Positions 31,101-36,900 of a stretch of 64,000 nucleotides of DNA are shown here, piece by piece; position 1 is the stretch's first letter; each line of letters opens with the position of its first letter. Origin of the DNA: Hexactinellida sp. DTS-2022 (Eukaryota > Porifera > Hexactinellida); NCBI GenBank assembly GCA_028753945.1, contig JAPNXP010000018.1, positions 1,116,001 to 1,180,000 on the forward strand, given 5' to 3'. Made by a program: the position numbers and the translations under genes. The notes under the pieces are model-generated. The model had not been told where the DNA came from, did not search any database, and saw only the letters and a program-made list of their open reading frames with translations.

Positions 31101-32558
31101 CAAAATCGAAAGAGTTACTGTTACAGTTTATAGCTGAGTATTCTAATTCGTTTGATGCTACTTTCTACAGAAGGTACTGCTTGTTCCCTCCCGTCTCAGG
31201 GATTCAGATCTCATTCACGTACGTGCTCCCTTACGAGAAGAGCAGTGAGATCCTACCTCAATTCTATTCTGAAGTAGATGAGTTTTATTCCATGATATAC
31301 GAGCCTTTGAGAGAGTACATTAACTCCACTATAGACTCACAAATATACCATTTCAGTTTACTCTCTGAGTTTATACAACCAGAAGACGATCAGTACTATA
31401 TCTCAGAAGATAACATTTCTCAAGTTGTTAACCGGATCGAGTCTAATCTCAACTCCTACACTCTGCAGAAACTTAAGCTCAACTACTTGGTCTACACGCC
31501 CACTGACCAGCAGCAGCCCCTAAGCTTCAGACAGGACCACACGGGTGGTCTGTTCAAGTTCGCTCGGGTGGAGGACTGGGGTACGATCATACTCGCGGGC
31601 AGTGAGAAGGAATCTATTTACTCGCCGGTGTTACCAACAGCGCTACACGATATCAAGGAGATGCTCAAGTTCCCATACATCATCTCTAATCAGTTCGATC
31701 TTATTGAATGTCGCATGTTTAACCTGATTGAGATTAATCCATGGTTCTATAAGCAGACTCAGTGCTACCACGATTCAGCCAGGAACAATCTCAACTCCCT
31801 CGTTGTCTCAATATCAGCTGTTCAGAATATGTTCATTAACACAGACATCCAGCAGGCAACACTCAATGCTCTGGATAGCCTCGAGAAGTGCAGTCGTGCC
31901 TATATAGAGAGCGACCTGCTGTCAGCCTATATAAACTGCAAGGTGGGATGGGAGCAGAGCCACAGGGCGAACTACGACCCCAGCATCCTGGGACTGCTCT
32001 ACTTCCCTGAGGATCAGAAGTACGCTATCTACGTTCCTTTGTTCCTGCCCGTTGCTGTAATACTCCTTAGGTCTGTTCCTGGGCTGTGGAGGTGGATGCG
32101 GGGACTTGATAACTAAACTGTTTATATTAATTTCTGTTCGGAATAGTTTATTATTTCATGAATTTAATTATTATTCTATAAGTTATTCATCTAAATTAAA
32201 GACTGGGTCCTATGGAGGTAATGCGTTAGCTTAACATCTATTCGTTTAGGCAGTCGTGTTTGTAGTCGGCGGAGGAAACTACACTGAATATCAGAATCTG
32301 AAAGACTTCTGTAAGGTAGACACATTCCATTTGTACTATTTATTCATTCTTTATTTGGTTATTTATTATTTGCTACTCGATAGAGAAATCAAAGCTCTAA
32401 GCAGATCATTTATGGAATGACAGATTTGGTTAATCCAGAGCAATTCTTAAAAGAGGTGAGTTAACCAAGTTATTAACATAATCTCTGGTTTAGTTATTAA
32501 TACAATGTGTATTATCTTTTAGTTGATCGAACTAGGCCAGTCTCCCAATCCCCATTAG
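10166..32558 (+). CDS. SCFD1: SLY1 / Sec1 family domain-containing protein 1
   Basis: SM protein that binds syntaxin-5-type SNAREs in ER-Golgi transport. Exons read from splice sites: 10166-10229, 12733-12806, 13157-13245, 14908-14998, 15056-15178, 17379-17466, 17537-17626, 17683-17738, 17793-17878, 18028-18127, 18211-18277, 18441-18458, 18527-18539, 21726-21816, 21871-21950, 24559-24640, 24706-24765, 24847-24883, 24938-25005, 26888-27039, 27234-27312, 27529-27582, 27644-27693, 30405-30432, 32250-32315, 32384-32455, 32523-32558. The product follows human SCFD1 nearly end to end: [77 protein letters not shown]. Exon 1 ([10 protein letters not shown]) joins in phase to IKQMLNFN. Six other genes lie in its introns. 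Two adjacent exons are only 18 and 13 nt. Some boundaries of the tiny exons are inferred from phase and protein alignment. Confidence 0.93.
10548..12422 (+). CDS. HPS1: HPS1, BLOC-3 complex subunit, single exon
   Basis: Homologue of Hermansky-Pudlak syndrome 1 protein, which with HPS4 forms BLOC-3, the exchange factor for Rab32/Rab38 in lysosome-related organelle biogenesis. The ATG at 10548 ([18 protein letters not shown]) matches the start of human HPS1; an upstream in-frame TTG at 10539 is not used. The 624-residue frame is uninterrupted. Recognisable blocks: [87 protein letters not shown]. The length is close to the human protein (about 700). The gene lies wholly inside the first coding intron of SCFD1, same strand, and is notably GC-richer than the intron around it, so its own promoter must sit in 10230-10547. 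Confidence 0.9.
   Translation: MRCIMLIDTMIQFFHGDDEYCDHLSKQIAKRLRSDIVDPNYVASTEYLFSSLDTLWGFFAPLSTSYYLMARSGKPYTSIKTDAGFTIVFQKFGEILCIVVNGDGKETDMEMVRKAYILHALTRLFVGPLDDQLCPRDMGTRTELWNKMGRCLDSWSLFYNSRPAMLIEAVERLQVKEYISNKCREELLRCVPTLKAAEVYPIIHSLVYVDSKLFLHVPHSDPPLLSQTFLLLSIYTQAYFTPINPAYSEVTDVSNPYYTKERLFLPTAGCAITPFTVYCVGFDHRMVLILLVRCNDPVLANYLWRSISSIQNIVTVVSINRRPENSREVLLTIDGHIKRAADIWSKISFANGADQFRSLCGEVISNWERCKAEGLGDAMDRKRLEPSQENQLNRVLRDLQRVFSILYCARAVKKQSDADGMMFCCKILNTKFSTDYGAFLQVKAERNLHANIDVTDFPSLAYYLFVNRRNDSYSALNFCERDASLGVPCLDELTAVRGEKSGQVLRKKIWELVDRVQRFSQQGCPLQIWQERDFVCSYHTWFCNQRSGARISCQERLFAEGVPPGIMTDPYSYKKFGKEVVVLELYMIHMGNTLLSRIIATAEVISEKLWQYSRESAPRFASIL
13306..14157 (-). CDS. NHL-repeat beta-propeller protein, single exon
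   Basis: A 283-residue protein made largely of NHL repeats, recognisable by blades such as [74 protein letters not shown] and [20 protein letters not shown]. This is about five blades of a propeller of the TRIM2/TRIM71-type C-terminus, without RING, B-box or coiled coil. There is no signal peptide. It starts with a basic, Ser-rich segment ([19 protein letters not shown]). It is antisense within the SCFD1 intron 13246-14907. NHL propellers bind protein or RNA; the partner here is unknown. A related, broken copy lies at 38940-39650. Confidence 0.75.
   Translation of the reverse strand: MKKEATSPRDYSAIKSPRKANGGWGSQVNDFNAPKSLALEEVSGNIYIADALNGRIQVFDKELNHSFLITGTTSPHNKSISYPWGVSINGLLVFVTEKIGNRMKIFHLDGYFITVLQNSEMQPNTNLQNPRGIAVDRDNTTFVCDSGHKRVLVLLPVLPSVDEIKLEREPIDVKLHKGYLLVLEENTLKVTFFTKTGKSLRILELAMKSPEFLAVDPFDNLLIAIGDTKCMGNRHGCIAVISWEGKLIHEIKGLFKNIRGIAIDKDGSIINVCELEGMRLKRL
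14593..14748. mobile_element. TA-flanked MITE, 'cagtagaacctcgtta' family
   Basis: Element with ends CAGTAGAACCTTGTTAGT and ACTAACGAGGTTCTATTG, flanked by TA on each side. Internal text (gttaatacgaac, gacggtcccctggtgttcgt) is shared with copies at 48755, 49434, 55440, 59113 and 63645. Pogo/Tigger-like target preference. Lies in an SCFD1 intron. Confidence 0.8.
15809..17047 (+). CDS. Multi-pass membrane protein, GPCR-like, single exon
   Basis: I do not recognise the family. The ATG at 15809 ([17 protein letters not shown]) is chosen over an upstream TTG. The 412-residue product has about eight hydrophobic segments: an N-terminal one that may be a signal peptide, an extracellular stretch with NHTS and two cysteines, then about seven membrane segments. 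Segments near 16290-16350 ([18 protein letters not shown]) and 16500-16600 ([20 protein letters not shown]) are loosely reminiscent of TM3 and TM5 of secretin/adhesion/Frizzled-type receptors, and an extracellular loop carries NETF and NMSS glycosylation sequons. The C-terminus is short and polar. It sits inside the SCFD1 intron 15179-17378, same strand. A sponge-type receptor or a transporter are both possible. Confidence 0.6.
   Translation: MRLCSFLRILLLIFLDLTLIASTILPLFFSIFKPLVPLNHTSTISNYFKIIDTIKVLSCPYPLVISQDICRLPDYTALPEWRISALITALIFVLFNLFVLLIWFTHRSLCKSSFLCLIILLILSLLLGLIFIISAFHLLDDLVTGKNLYEQILGFFLHFNLISFFLWLNLHLFQVIYILLFPALNSPGNNTCRFAVFKIVITTISALVIPSVNIIFLKGYSILTFLPLPTTWIGFFYLLVVPLCLLNTSVLVMATLLVIVVSNIQRATGDVNRIFYISLTSYFVRMFVFFALASVMLDLLLSMSLIVKNHELLFDKPNETFYLAISIAYNSNMSSTDPVMRYHTHTTIKVLNLSFIPLVLWPVCLLCYELAFSWITINKLISKWSLQVTKCCHFAFTSLKSSEQLEMPTSSN
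17048..17378. other. AT-rich SCFD1 intron remainder after the membrane-protein gene
   Basis: Very AT-rich stretch (runs of ataattat, aattaattaattaa) that should hold the 3' UTR of the nested gene and the polypyrimidine tract before the SCFD1 exon at 17379. No other signal seen. Confidence 0.4.
18684..18923 (-). pseudogene. Possible transposase-derived fragment
   Basis: A 79-residue frame without ATG (starts TTG after an in-frame stop) containing [20 protein letters not shown] and [19 protein letters not shown]. The W-x-FI-x-x-LK-x-EQ and L-x-x-L-(I/V)-x-x-Y pattern resembles the C-terminal part of FLYWCH/MULE-type transposon proteins known from invertebrate genomes. It lies antisense in the SCFD1 intron 18540-21725 with no other coding sequence of the element. 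Call is by pattern only. Confidence 0.35.
19390..19560. repeat. 15-bp minisatellite (gaattgttgtgtaac)
   Basis: About ten tandem units of 15 bp with variants: gaattgttgtgtaac, gaactgttgtgtaac, aaactgtcgtctaac, aattgttgtgtaac. Because the period is a multiple of three, one frame reads as repeats of CNELL; this is a by-product of the repeat, not a gene. Confidence 0.9.
19915..20940 (-). CDS. ABHD12: ABHD12-like serine hydrolase (lysophospholipase), single exon
   Basis: Alpha/beta-hydrolase of 341 residues in the ABHD12/ABHD12B group, membrane hydrolases of lysophosphatidylserine and monoacylglycerol. An N-terminal hydrophobic anchor ([19 protein letters not shown]) is followed by a luminal catalytic domain. 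The nucleophile elbow is GHSLGGAIA, the acid lies in [11 protein letters not shown], and the histidine in [21 protein letters not shown] is the oxyanion segment and [15 protein letters not shown] a typical family block. Somewhat shorter than human ABHD12 (about 400). The start is an ATG at 20940; a second Met 13 residues on is also possible. It is antisense within the SCFD1 intron 18540-21725. Which ABHD12 paralogue it matches cannot be decided here. Confidence 0.85.
   Translation of the reverse strand: MYSLYYRNFYLFTMNGLKQALKCAIILGYIIIPNIIRYSRRMQYELAFMNRINIPPFANLDNPIDFGFPNSYNMRITQDLCVDIGAWHILPKNSTLKVVNNTTPRFGHFGPVVLHCHGIFSSRGMFHRIDLYNFLTREGFEVVTYDYRGFADSPGEVSEVGLTNDTIGVYNYVLQHLEPGAAVYIWGHSLGGAIAIQGLHRILKEHPEVRMPNGLILESPFVNFRQVLIYHLYWPFRPVPGYLNWLIEGNKVEFDSDIKIPRVSVEVPILIIHGEDDMIIPAWQGEALYRAANLSTQLQLGKPKCLKFRYLPGTGHNGASSSFKIKEYLHEFIAKCDTYSF
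20941..21725. other. AT-rich intron sequence upstream of the ABHD12-like gene
   Basis: About 785 bp, AT-rich, no ORF, no repeat recognised apart from short A and T runs. It must contain the promoter of the antisense ABHD12-like gene and the acceptor of the SCFD1 exon at 21726. Confidence 0.4.
21975..22565. repeat. Dispersed repeat 'tttgtttacctat..aacaacaacaaatattcata'
   Basis: Repeat units containing cattaatttgtttacctat, gtaaacaacaa, aaatattcatattaga and gcgaaattcgtgttcagcat, introduced by tacgagcccttc-type text. The same units recur at 49510-50060, 25560-26110 and 45715-45840. It is interrupted by the hAT-like MITE at 22210. Copies end near tctattcctccatcactttaa followed by a cggacaaac-type microsatellite (22930, 50090, inverted at 25510). 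I cannot name the class. Confidence 0.6.
22210..22365. mobile_element. hAT-like MITE with 8-bp target duplication
   Basis: 156-bp element with terminal inverted repeats CATAGGCGTCGTAAA / TTTACGACGCCTATG and a GC-rich inside (gggccgcccgg, cccgcccggac). It is flanked by a perfect 8-bp direct repeat atattgac (22202-22209 and 22366-22373), the duplication length of hAT transposases. It sits in an older repeat in an SCFD1 intron. Confidence 0.88.
22571..22885. mobile_element. Inverted-repeat element with 'gatttaaatc' satellite
   Basis: Bounded by cagggttgataaaaat and aatcaaacaaccctg, with many copies of atttaaatcagatttttgattt, itself a near-palindrome. Ends of the cagggttg...caaccctg type are common in hAT MITEs. 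I could not find a clear target duplication, so the boundaries are approximate. Confidence 0.6.
23021..23282. mobile_element. MITE with ends TACCGTAATTCCCCGAATAAGC
   Basis: Ends taccgtaattccccgaataa and ttattcgaagcaatacggta are imperfect inverted repeats; the inside carries aataagcgccggg in both orientations. A clear second copy lies at 60656-60873, sharing the internal stretch ttggtaacttcagtatgtat. A shorter relative of one end (accatatttccccgaaaaa) is at 50787. Lies in an SCFD1 intron. Confidence 0.75.
23985..24150. repeat. Short-period repeat around 'caacatagttgcatcgtgtatgtt'
   Basis: Three to four degenerate units of about 35-50 bp containing gttgcat(c/a)..gtatgttgaaat and (t)gcaac(a/g)aagttgca, which are locally palindromic. 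No coding sense. In an SCFD1 intron. Confidence 0.6.
25334..26333. mobile_element. hAT-like non-autonomous element, 1.0 kb
   Basis: The ends CAGTGTTCCTCTAAGG and AATTAGAGGGAACACTG form terminal inverted repeats of the hAT type. The flanks carry a perfect 8-bp direct repeat ggtatagt (25326-25333 and 26334-26341). There is no transposase ORF. The inside holds a cggacaaac microsatellite end (inverted) and part of the tttgtttac repeat family. Located in the SCFD1 intron 25006-26887. Confidence 0.88.
26451..26637. mobile_element. TA-flanked MITE, 'ccgttatttagaggttgtcc' family
   Basis: Ends CAGCAGAGCCTCTGAAC and GGGAGGCTCCACTG, flanked by TA. Internal tandem text ccgttatttagaggttgtccgctatt appears twice. 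A different sequence family from the other TA elements but the same CAGnnnnnCCTC end pattern. Confidence 0.75.
27376..27515. mobile_element. TA-flanked MITE, 'cggatataacgaa' family
   Basis: Right end ataacgggagtttactg followed by TA; the left end is degenerate (aggtgaactttcattataac). The right end is only 13 bp from the SCFD1 exon at 27529, so the element abuts that exon's acceptor. Confidence 0.65.
28229..30277 (+). CDS. POM121/FG-nucleoporin-like proline- and serine-rich protein, single exon
   Basis: I choose the ATG at 28229 ([17 protein letters not shown]); an earlier in-frame start would add 57 hydrophobic residues that look like translated flank. The 682-residue product has an acidic, Ser-rich middle, a helical block around 28945-29060 ([36 protein letters not shown]), then a long Pro/Ser/Thr/Ala-rich tail with scattered phenylalanines, a VSFNFGQPP motif, and a strongly basic end ([10 protein letters not shown]). 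FG-type motifs plus a basic C-terminus recall nucleoporins such as POM121, but there is no obvious membrane segment and few true FG repeats, so this is tentative. It lies in the SCFD1 intron 27694-30404, same strand. Confidence 0.6.
   Translation: MAAKPYVSIVTSILLSPINNGKRIKGFKRAQPPLPWYTAQQMEDITREELRIANNQNEEAEDPVLQTLRQKDLKMKRAISQLFSEHDTDIAIETCDAKRVRTDQTEDRLSLSNDSDEFLSPIETIQPADSPKYEDTNTNIVSGRYRLEDDSDIDPSEYELIINESMKTKAISQETLRQSSESVEERDTLSTDCIDRRDREESKPSNDATSTSALDSTVDSASPPPSDASRGHRDRSLTEEELTEINRQRFRLHYESMCRVVGMSKQEGETLLKEWEEQEATARPPGILKNPTKRFDTKPDPAQPDSPAERVVSFLIPETNESTAAVSQSISAAVEPTTPTLLIPPLPSALMSTPILASSVASPGVLPPDLSIIPPESFRTQPPVPPLATHIPPLPADAQTASRSHFLSRLIATPSPIPALPTSSLSPAIPAEPINTSKPNPLAFLHNLKPQTPVASQAATQPSGGLFSLQTATLTAASGLSLFPTFLNSSAPLVTTAAPLFAPLSAPQPYKSTPITAASTQLRPSKPFHNLEISYSIPTATTSKSLFHLPPSTHTSLSLPVSSAVVPVPSPFKPMDSPFQPKPLLPQAPLLSSTPALSNPAVQANPTSAPAPNVFSFNPQTAANSPSAPVFTPNMPVSFNFGQPPDTNNSAIFLGPAATRGGSNLPSNYRASFRSQFKKKRK
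30683..32116 (+). CDS. PIGS: PIG-S, GPI transamidase subunit, single exon
   Basis: Homologue of PIG-S, a subunit of the ER complex that attaches GPI anchors to proteins. 477 residues, slightly shorter than human (555). An N-terminal membrane segment ([17 protein letters not shown]) with the conserved continuation [12 protein letters not shown] is followed by a large luminal domain ([29 protein letters not shown]) and a C-terminal membrane segment ([20 protein letters not shown]), the N- and C-terminal anchor topology of the family. It is nested in the SCFD1 intron 30433-32249 on the same strand, without introns of its own. Confidence 0.9.
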   Translation: MDIQKRVESRYKADQNRAALCILIFVLTVGVPIWWKTTEIPRATLPYEQISNIPELQKQFKYKLFLINNENVLATKELNPFIKELSQAWESSDTNVTLQIIPTPSQSIPVQSNELVLVLKECSSQLISIHNSTISICWGTKSKELLLQFIAEYSNSFDATFYRRYCLFPPVSGIQISFTYVLPYEKSSEILPQFYSEVDEFYSMIYEPLREYINSTIDSQIYHFSLLSEFIQPEDDQYYISEDNISQVVNRIESNLNSYTLQKLKLNYLVYTPTDQQQPLSFRQDHTGGLFKFARVEDWGTIILAGSEKESIYSPVLPTALHDIKEMLKFPYIISNQFDLIECRMFNLIEINPWFYKQTQCYHDSARNNLNSLVVSISAVQNMFINTDIQQATLNALDSLEKCSRAYIESDLLSAYINCKVGWEQSHRANYDPSILGLLYFPEDQKYAIYVPLFLPVAVILLRSVPGLWRWMRGLDN

Positions 32559-32777
32559 CAGAAGAATGAAATGCAGTTGCTATAATTAGAAGGCCGACAC
32601 GCTTAGCTAGATGTATCTATATCCACACACTTTTTCTACAGAATATGAGACTAGGAATACATGCATAATAAGAGATTATTGAATTATTTACAAGTTTGCC
32701 AGTTCATGTTCTATCAATTCGCTCTTTCTCTCTCTGTATGCATGCTTCGCCTCATACACGGATATTAATGTCATTCC

Positions 32778-33704
32778 TTAGTTCTTCTCCGCGATTAGTA
32801 TGGTGGCTGCCAGCTCTACCTCGCCCCCTGAGTGGGAGAGAGCTATCAGCGAGTTCGCCCTGTCGAACCCCATGTCGATGAGCTGTTGCAGCTGTTCCTG
32901 CGTCACGCCAGGAGGAAGCGAGTCGTCTGTCGCCGGGGCGGGCATCCTCTGGGGGGCCCTGGGCCTGGGGCGTCTTCCTCCCATCCACCCCGCGAGGATG
33001 TTTTGCTGCTGGATATTCCTGAGCTGAGCCTCTTGCAGATCCATTATCTGTGAGCGCTGTACTTCGAGCGTGGCGCCGCTGAGGGGCGGGCGGGGCGGCC
33101 TGTCGTCCGAGAACCATCCGAAGAGCGTCTCTCCCAGCTCCTTCAGTTTGACTGGCAGAGACAGGTAGCAGCTGTGGTGCAGGGCGCGCCAGGTCTGCTC
33201 GAGCAGCGCTCCGACCGCCACGCTGACGAGAGCAGGCCGCCTGCAGCCGGGCTCCAGGAGCAGAGCCTGCAGCAGCATGAAGCTGACGAGTGCGTTCTCT
33301 GACACCAACAGGCTGACGGCGTCCAGCTGTATGGGCAGCTCGGCTAGGAACAGCGGGAACAGCACGCAGATGAGCGACAGGAATACGTGAGTTATCCCGT
33401 CTTCTGTCGGAGAGATAAACACGTGACTCGCCCGCGTGAGCAACAAGCTGATGAGTGTCCCGAAGAACGACAACTGAATGAACTGCCAGGTTCCGAGTCT
33501 CCGTTCTACGACTCTATACTTCCACAGGATAATGAGCGGGAGTATGCAGTAGGGGTATACCGGCGTTAGAGCGGTCAGCAGCTTAGCGGCCGCAGCAGTG
33601 GTAGGGGAGAGCGGTAGAGCCGTGTTGATGTAGCGAACGGCCGGCAGCACTAGGGAGGCGAGACAGAGAGCCTTGCAAGCCGGGGTTCTATAGAAGTACG
33701 ACAT
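32778..33704 (-). CDS. UBAC2: UBAC2-like rhomboid pseudoprotease with UBA domain
   Basis: 308 residues. The N-terminal part has several hydrophobic segments of the derlin/rhomboid-like fold (ILWKYRVVERRLGTWQFIQL matches the FRIFERRYGSRKF region of human UBAC2). Later come GATLEVQRSQIMDLQEAQLR, as in UBAC2 GATLDIQRQQRMELLDRQL, and a C-terminal UBA domain (TQEQLQQLIDMGFDRANSLI). Human UBAC2 is an ER membrane protein that retains UBXD8 and works in ERAD. No catalytic rhomboid Ser/His is visible, as expected for the family. GC-rich, single exon, tail-to-tail with SCFD1 (220 bp apart). Confidence 0.9.
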   Translation of the reverse strand: MSYFYRTPACKALCLASLVLPAVRYINTALPLSPTTAAAAKLLTALTPVYPYCILPLIILWKYRVVERRLGTWQFIQLSFFGTLISLLLTRASHVFISPTEDGITHVFLSLICVLFPLFLAELPIQLDAVSLLVSENALVSFMLLQALLLEPGCRRPALVSVAVGALLEQTWRALHHSCYLSLPVKLKELGETLFGWFSDDRPPRPPLSGATLEVQRSQIMDLQEAQLRNIQQQNILAGWMGGRRPRPRAPQRMPAPATDDSLPPGVTQEQLQQLIDMGFDRANSLIALSHSGGEVELAATILIAEKN

Positions 33705-33936
33705 GTCTATCTACCTATAACTGTAGGGACCACAAATAGAATAACTGTAGGGACCACAAATATACTTATAAGTACAATGTTGAATGTACATACAAATGAA
33801 TAGTTTTATAGCTCAGATTATAGTTATCACAAAAGCTATTTATAATTTGAGGCAAAATGATACAATCGTGACAATACTTAGACCAGTCTCTAATACATAA
33901 TATCCTGACTTTATACATAATACATAATAGAAGCGG

Positions 33937-36900
33937 TCAGTTCAACTGTTCTACACTCCAGCCTCCTCCGGCTCCGATTGATAGCACTCTCTTGTGAAAC
34001 TATAAATACGAGTTAGTGAGGGATAATAATGCTATTTATCGTAATAGGTTGGAAGAATTGATACTGTGTGTTTAAGATTATGCCAAAAGTATTCATTACG
34101 AATAGTAATATAATTATATTCAAATATTAATAATTAAATACGTATCTCAAATTAGTTTCTTTAACTTCAATTAAATAACAACCTTTCTAAGTGACGCTCT
34201 GTGTCCCACTGACAAGAGTGTTATTCCGAGATCGATGCACGTTTGGTACAACTGCTTCTCGGTCCCTTCATCTGTAGAACTAGTTGCTTCGTCTAACACT
34301 GCAGATTATGTAATAGTGTCAATGACCAGTTAATATCATATTACACACAATAAGACTGAACTTACGAGCCATAAGCCTAAACACTGAACTATATTAATGT
34401 ACAAACCTGCAAAGATAGGGCGATGATAGAATAACCTTGCAAAATATATTCGCTGTTTCTCTCCAGGTGACAAATCATTCCTTAATAATAATAAATTTAA
34501 TATAATTAGAAATGAACACCTCACAAAAGTCAGTAAAACTTTTCCCACACTCCTCTCCTTTCCCGATAAGCGTAGAGAGACTAACCAAGCTATACGAAGA
34601 TATACGAGCTAATAGCTACCTCCCGCTTGAATGCATTGCCTGCTTAGAGACAGCTAAGGACAACACCACTGATCACGTACAGGCCAACTCAACCAACTCA
34701 CTGCAAATGACAACAACAGCTGATCCCAGCTCAAAGAGACAGCCTGCTAAAATCAATGAAGATCCAATTAATTCTAAGTATATTAACATTACAAAGCGAC
34801 TGCTGCCAGATAATAAGCTTAAGCGAAGTAGAGACACTTTTGAATTCCAAGACACGGACCAGAACGATCAGAAACATAAAAAGTTAACGCGTACAACCAC
34901 AGAAGCAGCCGGGGATTTCGATAAAGTAATTGCAAACATCGCCTCTGATCGTAGCTTCGAAAGAGAGTCTCACAGCCCTCCTACCAACAGCATAGTACCT
35001 GCCAGACCCGACAGAACAGCCAGTAACGTACGAATGGATTTCGAGTACGAAGCCACAAGTCCTACAGGGATTGCCTTCAACATACAGGACACAGTCAATC
35101 ACATCAAGGATACTATATAAGCATGCCATTGTAACTTTTATTTATGTTTAATAACAACTCACCATCGAGGGAGACTGAGAAATTCTTCTGTCCCGAACCT
35201 TTCCAACAAGTGACCCTAATGAGAGGCGTCAATAAACGCGAAATGCGCATTAGAATATAAGCCCATACAGTATTTCTATACAGTATATTTACTCAAACAA
35301 ACGATAATCATCAAAATCACAATACGTACCAGGTTAGAAGACGTAATGGCGGTCACCACTTGGTCACGATTTACAACTATCTCCCCACTTCTCAGAGGAT
35401 AAATCACCTGTCACAGTTATACTATGTAATACACTGTAAACTCGGATACTATATGTATAAATATTTATATGTTAAAAATGATTTTATATTCTTCTTCTAA
35501 TTGAAAGTGCGTGATTAAATATCCTCGCCACGGTTATGTCTAATAATATTATAAATTATCACACAGTGGCATACAAGCACGGGTTTTTTTTTTAAGGTTG
35601 AGACCTTGGTGCAACTTAGCGCGGCCTTGGTGTAACTCAACACTGCAGAGGCCCCTGCCGACCAAAATCGTGGTGAAACTCCAAAAAATCTTGGTGCAAA
35701 ATTTACACCAAGATCGGCCTTAAAAAAACCCTGTACAAGCATATGTATATTCCACTAGAGTTATGAACGTAGTAGTTTGTAACTGAAGTGCAGTTCTATC
35801 TAGAATACAACTGTTTAGGCTACAGCTAGCTAGAATGTAATCAAAACCAACAGATCTTATCTGCAATATTGGAAAACTTCTTGGCTACAGTCTCAACAAA
35901 ATAGTATATAGTGCACAACATTCTGCTGTTAACTTTGGTATAAGTGTAGACCTGTAATGATCATAGAAGTGCCTCTTTATATTAATAAGGAAATAATAGA
36001 TTAATTTGGTGCTCTTTATCCACATACTTGAAAGAAATAGCGAAATTAACTCTAGAGTTAGACAAATATAACGCAGCATGAAATATTAGCCATGTTCTAC
36101 GCTATACGTATGTTGAGAAATATAATATGTGGTGCTAATTAGTGTACGTATAACATAAGTACTCTGGTTACCTGATCAACAATTGTACCAGATGAGAGGT
36201 ATGCTGATTGAGGAATAAATATAACGTCTGGGAGTTGCAGAGGTCTCCATGCTAAAATATCGCCTGTGTTTGAGATTAATAATTAATCTTGGTTCTTAAG
36301 TTGCAACCAAGTGGTAATTATTAGCATTAACTCACCGACTTTATGTTGCCACACTCGAGCTATTGCCTTTACGAGTGCCGACTTCCCACAACCTAGAATT
36401 GGGGCATTTGAAATAATCTAACTGATTCCATATGTACCACCTGAACTTATGAATCCATTCAGTACATCTGCTCCAATTAGCAAGGGTATTGGTACAAAAT
36501 GACTTCCTACGACTTTACTGTTCTACAATTAATTAATTAACACATTGCTTGTCTAGAAATGGCACATAAGAACTCGTTCACAAAGCGTCTAAAAAGTGTT
36601 ATTTATGATGATCTGAAGGAAATGACTCAGAGAGTAATCACCGGTCCCATTGCTGGGCTGAATGAGAGCAAGTCTGACTCCCAGGGCGGCAACAAACTCG
36701 TGTTCGACAAATCTGAGTTCGCAATAGACGCTCTCTTCATTCCGCTAACAGAGAGCATGCGACGGGCGCTCAGGCAGGAGCCGAACACTCGCAGTTCCTC
36801 TGACGTCAGCGTGTTGAAGCCGATAGCCGAGCAGCTGGAGGAGGCGCACATGCACTTCCAGTACGCGAAAGAAGCGCTCTGCCAAGTGATGCAGCTCACG

